The notes under the pieces are model-generated. The model saw only the letters and a list, made by a program, of their open reading frames with translations. It had not been told where the DNA came from and searched no databases. From Stromatinia cepivora (Eukaryota > Ascomycota > Leotiomycetes > Helotiales > Sclerotiniaceae), in the NCBI GenBank assembly GCA_014898415.1, contig RCTD01000006.1:930001-994000 (forward strand): DNA of 64,000 nt, given 5' to 3'. Positions 55,688 to 64,000 of the stretch are shown here, one piece after another. Position 1 is the stretch's first letter. The number at the start of each line of letters is the position of its first letter. The position numbers were made by a program, and so were the translations under genes.

Positions 55688-56926
55688 TCATTCATCCTTT
55701 GATATGCCTTTCATGACCTTCTTCCTAGGTTTCCGGGCCCTCTTCTTAACACCCTCACTCTTCGGCTTCAAAGGATCACTCTTCACTTTCGCATGATCAT
55801 TTTGTCCCCTTCCCTTCCGCTTCCCCATTTCCTTTCCCTTCCCCCTCTTTTTCCCCTTCCCTTTATCACCCTTATTCATCGCCTCCTCCCCTTGCGTCAC
55901 TCTCTCTCCCAACTTCTTCCTTCCCGGAACCCAATAATCTCTCTCCGTAACACTCAACTCCGCATTCGGTTCTCTTCCCTGCGCAATATCAATCTTCTCG
56001 CGAATCTGTTTAATACTCCTCTCCGGATCCTGAGTAAAGTTCAACGAATCCAACATGTCAAAATCCGGATCCAAGTGATTTAATTCTCCATCCACGAATT
56101 CCGTCGCTCCAATCGCATCAACTTGTGTCCATTTTTGCATGACGAAGCGACAGTTTTTGGGAAGTGTGATGCGCATGGGATTGCGGTACCAACGGGGGAA
56201 ATACATAAAACCAAGCATGATACAATTTTGATCAGACAGATTAGGCATCCCGGAACGCCAGAGACGGAGATCGCGGATGCCGATTGAACCTTTGGGAATA
56301 GTGGGTTGAAAGGGAGGAGAATGTTCGGCGCGACGATTGAATGCCGAGGATTTGATCCAGCCACGACCATGGCTTACGAGATCTCTGAAATTCCAATCGT
56401 GATGGGATCCAGGCCAGATTTCGGGAGAGCCGTTTTCGGGAGATACGTCATGGAGGTACATGAATAGCTCGATGCAGGTGGGGAATTTGTGATGGTTGTG
56501 ATAGGAATCTATATGGACGGCTTGACGAGATGTCGGGTCTTGTGTAGGGAGATTGATAGTGCTGCCTGCGTGTACAAGCTGTGATTTTCCAATAATAGCT
56601 TCCATAACTGCTGCCGCATGTTTGTTGGCCCAAATATCTTCGACAAGCCATTCCTTGGATAAAGGAGGAATTAAGGAGAAATTGGTCTTTTCGTTGCCAT
56701 GATTGAAGACAAGATCCGGATCTTCCAATTTTTGGGCTCCGTCGGTATTCATCTTCTCGTAGAATTTATCGACAATATCGTGAGGAATGGCATTCTCAAA
56801 AATGACGATTCCATTCTTATGAAATTCCTCTATTCCAGCTTGTACATGTTCCAAAGAAGTAACCCCGGATTTGAGCTCCTCGTCGGATATATTGACATGC
56901 TTGCAATGAGCGTGTTTTGAAGGCAT
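55688..56926 (-). CDS. Phytanoyl-CoA dioxygenase (PhyH) family protein, distal iron ligand replaced
   Basis: A single exon of 412 residues from MPSKHAHCKH; the frame runs 19 codons further upstream, but that stretch looks like leader. PhyH enzymes are Fe(II)/2-oxoglutarate oxygenases with a double-stranded beta-helix. The HxD pair is present as H138-x-D140 (RQAVHIDSYHNH). Substrate-loop and core strands NGSPEIWPGSHHDW and GSIGIRDLRLWRSGMPNLSDQ follow. In relatives the distal ligand lies in 'LWHxGMPN'; here it is R224. That may abolish iron binding, or convert the protein to a non-catalytic role. The C-terminal 70 residues are extremely Lys/Arg-rich (KGKGKKRGKGKEMGKRKGRG), unusual for the family and suggestive of nucleic-acid binding or nuclear location. 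Confidence 0.75.
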   Translation of the reverse strand: MPSKHAHCKHVNISDEELKSGVTSLEHVQAGIEEFHKNGIVIFENAIPHDIVDKFYEKMNTDGAQKLEDPDLVFNHGNEKTNFSLIPPLSKEWLVEDIWANKHAAAVMEAIIGKSQLVHAGSTINLPTQDPTSRQAVHIDSYHNHHKFPTCIELFMYLHDVSPENGSPEIWPGSHHDWNFRDLVSHGRGWIKSSAFNRRAEHSPPFQPTIPKGSIGIRDLRLWRSGMPNLSDQNCIMLGFMYFPRWYRNPMRITLPKNCRFVMQKWTQVDAIGATEFVDGELNHLDPDFDMLDSLNFTQDPERSIKQIREKIDIAQGREPNAELSVTERDYWVPGRKKLGERVTQGEEAMNKGDKGKGKKRGKGKEMGKRKGRGQNDHAKVKSDPLKPKSEGVKKRARKPRKKVMKGISKDE

Positions 56927-58018
56927 ATTGAAGCTTTTGTAATTGTTGAGATTGATTATACAGAACAGTATAAATAATAACAAATTAATTATGTTTTATC
57001 CTCATCATTACAGACTTTATATATTTACTCGGGTTTGAACATCAAACAATGAAGTAGCAATCTTCAAAGAACATGCATAGGAACGAGGTATTAAGGCTTC
57101 TTTGCGCGACTCCCATTCCATTGAAGAAACGAAGGGGCATCATAACAACAAAGAAAATAAGACATAAGCACAGGTAGACTCCGATTTTGGATCAGGTCAG
57201 GAAAAAGAGATAAAGACAAGGAAGGTAATTGAATGGAAGCTCATGTCAGTCCTTATCTGAGGAGTTGAGAGTGGTTATATTTGTCTTGTGAGAGTCAAAT
57301 TGATTTGAATGTCGCTGCTGGCATAACCTAAAAAAAGAAAAACCACTCATAAATCATTCCTAATATGTTTCGAATGGTATGAAGTTCAAGCCAGTCTTGG
57401 TTGAGGTTCTCGGAACATTGAGAGATGCACCTAATTCAGAATTACTAGGTATGTACATCAACTACACTTTCGATCGAAATCCCAAGAGATAATAGAACTT
57501 CACTTAAAGATTGATTGTAACCAACTTAGAAATCTCAAATATTGAGTAACAAAAATCGTAGTACCTGATTTTGCACAGCCCAATACGATTTAAGTAAACA
57601 ATGTAAAAGATATAGACACCTCCCTAGTAGATGTTACAAAGAACAAAACGCAGCACCAAAAAAGAAGACGACCTTTTTTTCTTTTACTCAAACACCAAAG
57701 TAAAATCCTACAATTTTAAAGCCCAGAACAAATCTCAGATTATCCATAAATCCCTCCACACCAATTACTCATCCTTGTCTCTTATAAAAGGTAACATACA
57801 TATTTTGTATACAAATCGATCTCAATATATAAAAATTATTCTCAACAAGCTAAGATTACTAATCAGAAGATCTGAATAAAAGGCTTTTACTTCATGAATT
57901 ATAACGCGCTGTATTGAAATATCAATCTCTGTGGAGCAAAGATCCACCCCACCACACCCCAACCTCTCTCACACTCCAACATATTCCCCAATTCCACGCG
58001 TTCATCTCAACAATCAAA
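56927..58018. other. Intergenic, promoter of PhyH-like gene
   Basis: About 1.1 kb. Nothing recognised; the open frame at 57631-57879 (+) is A-rich and without motifs. Confidence 0.4.
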
Positions 58019-58110
58019 GGCCGGATGGTGTAGTTGGTTATCACGTGTCCTTAACAAATAATACCTGTTATTTACGGACAAGGTCCTGGGATCGTGCCCC
58101 AGTCTGGTCA
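58019..58110 (+). tRNA. tRNA-Val(AAC) with 18-nt intron
   Basis: Full cloverleaf by eye. The 7-bp acceptor stem is GGCCGGA with TCTGGTC (two G-U pairs), discriminator A58110. The D-arm is GTGTAGTTGGTTATCAC, and the anticodon stem TGTCC with GGACA. The loop TTAACAC has anticodon AAC at 58053-58055. It is interrupted after position 37 by an 18-nt intron (58057-58074), the canonical site. The variable loop is AGGTC and the T stem CTGGG with CCCAG. The T-loop reads ATCGTGC, not TTCRANY, so positions 54 and 58 are A and T. No CCA is encoded. A pol III T-run follows at once. It is likely functional, though the B-box is unusual. Confidence 0.88.
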
Positions 58111-58115
58111 AATTC

Positions 58116-58133
58116 TTTTTTTTTTCTTTTTTT
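58116..58133 (+). terminator. RNA polymerase III terminator
   Basis: Runs of T (ten, then seven after one C) start 6 nt after the tRNA, a strong pol III stop signal. Confidence 0.85.
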
Positions 58134-58569
58134 GCAGTTTTTGCGTTTTCATCTCGTCTCTTGGTCGTCTTTCATTTTGTGTTAAAAAGGAAGGAGGGGA
58201 GATCAGATGTTTTTGTGCGGGTGTAAAAAGTGGTGGGTGGGGTTGTATCTTATAATTCTGTATGGCCAACAGGGTACCCAACAAACAACCTGCAATAACC
58301 AAAGAGATTTTATGGTGAAGGATCAGTTCTGATATTGACGGGAAATGGCAATTCTTCGCGGAAAACATTTCAGATATTAGGTATGTCATTCATCACGCTA
58401 TCAAGTTATAAAGTAAAATCGGAAACGATTAAGAGGAACCTATCTATCCACTTTGCATAATGAATGAATGAATGAATGCAATTGTGTACTACAGTAGCTA
58501 TTTATCGGCTCTAACAAATGGTATGATGCTCAAGAACATATCACACAAACATCAAAGGCTCGATCCAAT
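58134..58569. other. Intergenic between tRNA and aminopeptidase
   Basis: 436 bp, includes an (AATG)5 tetranucleotide repeat near 58460-58480 and the 3' flank of the aminopeptidase gene. Nothing else seen. Confidence 0.4.
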
Positions 58570-61500
58570 TCAGCAATAACCATTGGTTTTCAACCATTCG
58601 AGGATAACCTTCCTATCTCTAGCTTTGAGAGCTGCTCTTCCTCTGATAGTATCGGCAATAATAGCCAATGATCGATCATAGCCTCTGTTGTCTTTATTCT
58701 CGAAGAATTTTTCAATTTGCTTGTTGATATCATCGTCGCTAAAGGAGGCCAGAGAAAGCCTAATAAATCGATCGAAGACGACCATGTTGGCAGATCTGCA
58801 AAAAGAGTTAGTGATATCGTTAAGTGAATAGATTATTCAATTGCTGCAATGGGATACTCACAATCTCTCCTTGATTGGATCGAAGTTATCCTGAATATAT
58901 TGCCAAAGCTGGTAACGTGTCTTGGCATTTGCTGCAAGAGCAGCTGCACCTGTGTGAACATCTTGTGTTGCAACCTCCTTAAAGAGAAATTCAAAATAGT
59001 CGGCGATAAGTTCTGGAGTTTGAACACGTCCCATTGCACGGAGTGTAATCTCTTTACCATCGATGGAAGTTGTTTCGCGATACTCTTTCTTCAGAGCATC
59101 ATATTCAGATTTTCCACCGTATCGCACGGAAAGGCCAAAAATTGCAGTTCTCAGACTTGGATGAATGACAGACTTGTCCTTGCCACTTGTGTACAGATCG
59201 AAGCGACGTTTAGCTTCGGCGATAATTCTATATTTTGTCAACCCTGAATTATGCATGTAATACGTTTCTTTGAACTTACTCTTTGTGGCCATTGATACCG
59301 GCAGACAGTATCAATAGAGGTCGGAGTTGTGACTTGAGGAAATCTTCATCTGCAGGTTGTTCCCAACCTATCTTTTCCGCCGCTGGAGTGACCAATTTTA
59401 GTAAAAATGCTTTCATACCATCCGAGATTGCGTCGTCATCGGAAAACACCGACTTGATAGTGCCACTCGGTCCCAGGATCTTTGTCCAAACCAAGTGGTT
59501 AGATTCATCAGATAAACCTTGCGCCAAAGTTAAGAACGCTGGAGTTGCTGCTTGTCCTGATATCGCGAGTGCACCCGCATCGGCGATGAGACCTAGGCCA
59601 AAGTTAGTTACTAGATTGAGAGAAGATAGCGTGATTAGTATTTCTAATATTCCAGGCTGCAGTCTAGATTCGAAAGCTTCTGATGTTTGCCAAATTGTGA
59701 ATGTTTGAATCTAGCTTTCTCATCTAAAAAAAATCCAACCTTTCAATCGAATCAATATATCACAGGTTGAACATTGGATGGTTTAACAGATCAAATAGAC
59801 CGAGAAACCCCTCACTGTTATGCTGTACTGCAGCCTGGACTATAAGAAATCCCAAGCTTAGTCTAGACTCACCGATTTTATCAGTCAAGCTGAGGCGATC
59901 CAATTGTGATCCCAGCTTGGCAAGTCTTGCTGGTGGATAATTGACGCGATAAAATCCTGCAGTATCGGTGTTGATCTTGTAGAAAGAGTCATCAATATCT
60001 CTGATTGTATCTTCTTTTCGTTCAAAAGCGATTTGCTGTGCTCCCTGGGTTCCAACTTTTCCTTGGAAATCCAAAGGCACCCACCAAGTTGTTTCGTCAT
60101 CTTCAGGTTTCACATCTCCCGTCGAGAGATAACGACTTTGCTTAATGCTGATTTCTCCAGGTTCTTCAGTAACAGTGAGAACAGGGTAACCCATCTTGGT
60201 AATCCATGGATCGATGATAGCTTTCACATCTAGACCCGAAGCTTCGCTCAGAGCTGACCACAAATCTTGGGTTGTGGCATTACCATAAGCATGAGCTTTT
60301 AGGTAATTTGAGACTCCCTTCAAGAAGGTCTTTTGACCAAGGTGCGTGGCCAGCATTCGAAGCACCGAGCTACCTTTAAGGTAGCTGATGGAATCGAAAA
60401 TCTGATCAACGTCCAAAGCATCTTTAACAGGTACTTCAATGGGATGCGAGCTACGTAAGGAGTCCAACTGAAATGCAGTCTGCATGCCCTCAGCCACGAA
60501 TTGGGGCCATACACACCAATCTGGATGGAAATGATCTGTTGCCAGCCATCCAACCCAGGTAGCGAAACCCTCGTTAAGCCAAAGCTCACTCCACCAGTCC
60601 ATAGTGACTAGGTTGCCAAACCATTGATGGGCAAGTTCGTGCGCAACGACATAGGCAATCCTGTTTTTAAATTTTGTATCGGAAGTCTTCTCGTCAAACA
60701 ATACAGCCGTTGTGCGATAGGTAACCTAGAACAGTGAGCAGCGATTTCATGCATTCAAGGATATAGACTACTTACAAGGCCCCAGTTCTCCATACTATCC
60801 GGTAGATTGGAAAGTTAGTTAGCGCACTCATAAAGTTGTAGGGGTTCGGGAAACTGGTGGTAACATACGCTCCATGGGACTAGAAAAGACGATTAGCGAA
60901 AATGTCAACTGCACTGCGTGTATGTGGCGAGCACACGAATTGATTGATTTAATTACGGATGTTTAGATAATCCAAGGGTACAGCTTTTGCAGATAGGAAA
61001 TATATCGACAACAACAAAATTAGAGACTTACAAATTCATGTACAGCAAGTAAATCAGCTTTAGGGAGTGGATAGTCGATGTCGAAAATTTCCGAAAATAA
61101 GTCAATAACTTTAGGTGCATGATCGAGTGCATATTGTGCTTGACTCTTCAAGCCTCTAGTAGTATACACACGGACAGGGATCGGCTTCCCATTATACTTG
61201 CGCTTTGTGAAGTCCTCGATGTACTCGAAATCTCCCATTGCCCAGGCTAAAAGATAGGTACTCATAATTGGCGTTCTTTCAAATTCGATGAAGTGATATC
61301 CATCCTTAGAATTTCTCGAGCACTTTTCAGGCATATTGCCCAATGCAATTTGATCCTTGGGAATTTCGATCTCGAAGTCAAAAGTGGCCTTCAGATTAGG
61401 CTCATCGAAACATGGGAAAGCTCTACGAGCGTCAGATGACTCGAATTGAGTGCTATACATGCAGTGGAAGTCATCAACCTTAGGAACAGATGCAGCTGGT

Positions 61501-61895
61501 GTGACTTGAGGTTTATATTTCGAATAGTAAAAGCCTGCCATATCATTGTTGACTGTTCCTTGATATTTGATTGCTAGGCTGGCATTTTCGGAGATAGACA
61601 GCTCATCCGGGAAGCTTAAAGTTACACGCTGTTTCTTACTATCATAAGATATCTCACTGGACTTGATAGACTGCGAGGTCTTTCCAGAAGTCAGAACCAC
61701 CTCTGCTTCATGTATCTTGAGTTGCAAAGCATTTAAGGTAATTTCCTTGGTGGGCTTGACGATTTTGATATCAATGTTGACTGTCCCTTGATAGCTGAAA
61801 GCTCCTCCTAACTCGATGTCGTAAATAGAAAGCGCATAATGAGAAGGCTTGACAGAATCGGGAAGCACATCTCGGTCAGACGTTGGAGATGCCAT
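58570..61895 (-). CDS. APE2: M1-family zinc aminopeptidase (puromycin-sensitive/Ape2 type)
   Basis: Seven exons on the minus strand: 61032-61895, 60869-60879 (11 nt), 60776-60794 (19 nt), 59873-60725, 59280-59592, 58862-59227 and 58570-58795. Introns are 152, 74, 50, 280, 52 and 66 nt. Total 883 residues, normal for the cytosolic Ape2/Aap1 group. The start is MASPTSDRDVLPDSVKP. The N-terminal domain has FHCMYSTQFESSDARRAFPCFDEP. The exopeptidase motif GAMEN (residues 291-295) is assembled from the two micro-exons. The zinc site is HELAH 327-331 with E350 in LWLNEGFATW. The C-terminal ERAP1-like domain ends VILEWLKTNGYC. It removes N-terminal residues from peptides. The absence of a signal peptide implies a cytosolic form. 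Confidence 0.93.
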
Positions 61896-62383
61896 GATGC
61901 GAGTGATTCAACGATTTGTGGCGGACTCTGATCCTGGATGTTAAGAAACGTGCGGAAATGTTGTCAAACTAGTTTGACGTTGAATTGGCATTCGTAGTTT
62001 AAGTGTCTTTTTGGTTGAATTTTGAAGATTTCAAGTAAAAAGAAATGGAAAGAAAGCCGAAGGAAGCCGTCGATGAAATGATAAAGTAAATAGCAGTCTG
62101 TTTGTCATAAGTACTGAGTTTGGCAGGTGCGGGAGGGGACGATACCACCCACTTGCCTAATTGGTAACTCATCCGATTAAGCTTGGCGAAAGCTTGAAGC
62201 CTTAACCAATAAGCGACTCTAAATGGCAAGGCTGTGAAACTCAAATATCACAGCACACCAGGTAAACACCATCAAGCACGAAACTAAACATCACAGCATA
62301 ACTGCACCACGAAACTCAGCAACAAGACAATATCTGCGCAATCCTTCTTGTACGAATATCATATATCTACCATCATACAAATC
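61896..62383. promoter_or_regulatory. Divergent promoter, aminopeptidase / CENP-W
   Basis: 488 bp between head-to-head genes. ATTGG (62160-62164) and CCAAT (62206-62210) form an opposed CCAAT-box pair near the middle, a plausible HAP-complex site for either gene. The + leader from 62225 is A/C-rich. Confidence 0.4.
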
Positions 62384-62798
62384 ATGGCCACTGGACAGAA
62401 ACTTTATCCCCGGGCCAGTCTCAAGAAGATTGTTAAAGCCCATTCCAAGCGCAATCTCACCAAAAATGTCGATGTATTGGTACGGTTTACGTCGCGTCAC
62501 CGGGAGAAAGGCCATTTACTGATTTACACATCATAGATATTCCTTGATTATATGCTATTTCTCGAAACGTATGTCGCAATAATCCTCATCCAGCGGATCC
62601 ATTCGTCCAGGAATATTGTCTAATTGATCCAGGTTAATGAAAGAAGCCGGTATCAATGCGAAGCAAGCTGGGGAGCGTGGCATTAGCGCCAAGAGTATAA
62701 AGAAAGTCACTGAAGTATGCCCGACTTTCTTGCTACCTTCTGTACCCATAATAACCCTCTTTACCATCTAGTTATCGCTATCAAAATTCAAGGGATGA
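62384..62798 (+). CDS. CENP-W homologue (histone-fold kinetochore protein), four small exons
   Basis: Exons 62384-62479, 62537-62568 (32 nt), 62633-62714 and 62772-62798 (27 nt); introns 57, 64 and 57 nt; 78 residues. CENP-W pairs with CENP-T in the inner kinetochore CCAN and contacts centromeric DNA through a histone fold. The sequence starts MATGQKLYPRASLKKIVKAH. It continues SKRNLTKNVDVL, IFLDYMLFLETLMKEAGINAK and QAGERGISAKSIKKVTE, and ends LSLSKFKG. This gives helix 1, the long central helix and a helix 3, matching the family throughout its length. All splice phases agree. The gene is easily missed because no exon exceeds 96 nt. Confidence is high for structure and good for identity. Confidence 0.82.
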
Positions 62799-63555
62799 GG
62801 CTCGAGCTCGGGAGAGTGATTGTACGATGTTATAGTGAAGTTATAGTGAAATGCGGCTTTGCAGAAGTGTATGGGCACGAAGGGTGGTTCAATTTAGGGA
62901 AATTATCAGATATGCCTACCTGAACGTAGTTGCTATGAGGAATGGAAGGGTTGGCAGATAGCCATGCGGAATATCTAAGGAGGGACGGTCGTCAAGGAGG
63001 CAGAAGAAGAGTGTATCAGACGAGGCTGCGGATTTCAGGCACCATACGCTCGAGGGGTACAACGCGAAGATGATCAGAATACAGCAATTCAGTGAACCAT
63101 ATATTAATCAATTGAGGTCCAATTGGTTATAAAATAAAGATGAATACATAAACCTTCAATATTAAACAAATCTCAGCCCCTTTTGTATTCACTTATAATA
63201 TTCAGATGCATTGACTTTTCTTCTTCTGTTGGGCTTCAAAATTTATTCTACTTCCTTCTTCCACGTTCGCTAAGGCCGACAAGGTTCCGATCCAAACATC
63301 TCTTCCCCATCATCTTGAAGCTCACTCACTTTTGATAATTAATACCATCAGCTCCTAAAAATTCATACCTATCTTACACAACTCCGATCTTAAACCTGAA
63401 AATATCCTCTTTCTCAACCTCTTGTATAAAATACATCGTTTTATTCATAGACGACGCATTTTAGTTATTCACTCACAACCAAGCCATCATCTCGACATTT
63501 CTGTATCACGAAATCACGGAATCAACCTGAAAGTCGCAACGAAATAAGTCACACA
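62799..63555. other. Intergenic, promoter of BFR1-like gene
   Basis: 757 bp. The last 300 bp is a long C/T/A-rich leader of the kind seen before highly expressed fungal genes. No other feature recognised. Confidence 0.45.
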
Positions 63556-64000
63556 ATGGCTGCTTCAGTAACTCAAAATCCAGCTTCTAAGCCAGAATCT
63601 AAGTCTGCGAAGAAGAAGAAGGCCAAGACCGAAGCTGTCGAGGTTCAAAAGTCCGCCGAACCAACAGCAGTCACAGAGAAGGCCCCCTCCAACAGTGCTG
63701 AAGAGAGCACCAATGGTGATGGAGCATACGAAAGTCCATATATCAAGGAGCTCTACAAGTAAGAATTTTATTTTCGAGCAACTACATCAATCTATCATTG
63801 GTGTTCTTGTCGCTTATTCGTGTGAGGGGCAGGTAGCTGACAACTCCTTTCAGGAATATTCGTAATGTCAACAAGAAGATCGTAAGTCAAGATAATCTGC
63901 GGATGATCGCCTTGAGACAAATTGCTAATATTGCACAGACCAACGCTTCCAAAGTTGACAATGTCCTCGCCGAAAACCCTGGCAAGAGCTTGGACGAGTT
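63556..64000 (+). CDS. BFR1: BFR1-like nuclear segregation / polysome-associated protein, 3' end outside window
   Basis: Exons seen: 63556-63758, 63854-63881 (28 nt) and 63939 to the window edge, with introns of 95 and 57 nt. The N-terminus is low-complexity, with a Lys run (SKSAKKKKAKTEAVEV). The conserved region then begins SPYIKELYKNIRNVNKK, ITNASKVDNVLAENPGKSLDE, which matches the start of the coiled-coil BFR1 family (yeast: '...KKLTNTSKLD.II.ENPGKSLDEL'). In yeast Bfr1 associates with mRNP and polysomes at the ER and affects ploidy. Only about 95 codons lie in the window. Confidence 0.8.

Noticed and set aside
55793..56083. Plus-strand frame with a hydrophobic Leu/Pro start resembling a signal peptide
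   Set aside because: Antisense of the polybasic tail of the PhyH-like gene, whose Lys/Arg codons read as Leu/Pro/Phe on the other strand.

Overview
This window is nuclear DNA of a filamentous ascomycete. Genes are split by many short introns (about 48-150 nt) with GT-AG ends and CTAAC/CTGAC-type branch sites. The recognisable proteins are typically fungal (2EXR, SUR7-like, IST1, BFR1, NmrA-like). Transposon copies carry almost only C-to-T/G-to-A differences, the mark of repeat-induced point mutation (RIP). A leotiomycete, perhaps Sclerotiniaceae, is my inference from overall gene style and not a database result. All exon coordinates come from reading frame, splice sites and family motifs by eye.

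Left arm (1-26 kb), mostly housekeeping genes: the 3' end of an IST1-like ESCRT regulator; an NmrA-like NAD(P)-binding protein (-); a carbonic-anhydrase relic; an IF3-like mitochondrial protein with a long basic tail (-); a YxxxK-type short-chain reductase; a Ser/Thr-rich secreted protein; a reticulon; a solo LTR; a gene interrupted by one in-frame TAG; AP-2 sigma; a double zinc-knuckle protein (-); a 2EXR-domain protein; and histidinol-phosphate aminotransferase (-).

Middle (26.4-45 kb), accessory and repeat-rich: a GT90 (CAP10-like) glycosyltransferase pseudogene is split by a RIP-degraded Tc1/mariner element. Next come a small eight-cysteine secreted protein and about 3 kb of decayed sequence with a possible STAND-protein relic. 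A 10-kb A+T-rich block follows. It holds a TA-flanked inverted-repeat element, a second solo LTR of the same 282-bp family, and an 8.5-kb Ty1/copia array with three 166-bp LTRs. A separate 1.67-kb LTR element with 149-bp LTRs is nested inside the array. Target-site duplications allow the order of events to be read.

Right arm (45-64 kb), again gene-rich: two unrecognised multi-exon genes; a MITE-like element; an MmgE/PrpD-family dehydratase; a SUR7/PalI-like membrane protein; a PhyH-family protein lacking its distal metal-binding His; an intron-containing tRNA-Val(AAC) with an unusual T-loop; an M1 aminopeptidase whose GAMEN motif is built from 11-nt and 19-nt micro-exons; a four-exon CENP-W gene of 78 codons; and the 5' end of a BFR1-like gene. 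No biosynthetic cluster or operon-like module is visible. The genes share no obvious pathway. The most informative biology is in the transposon stratigraphy and the micro-exon gene structures.
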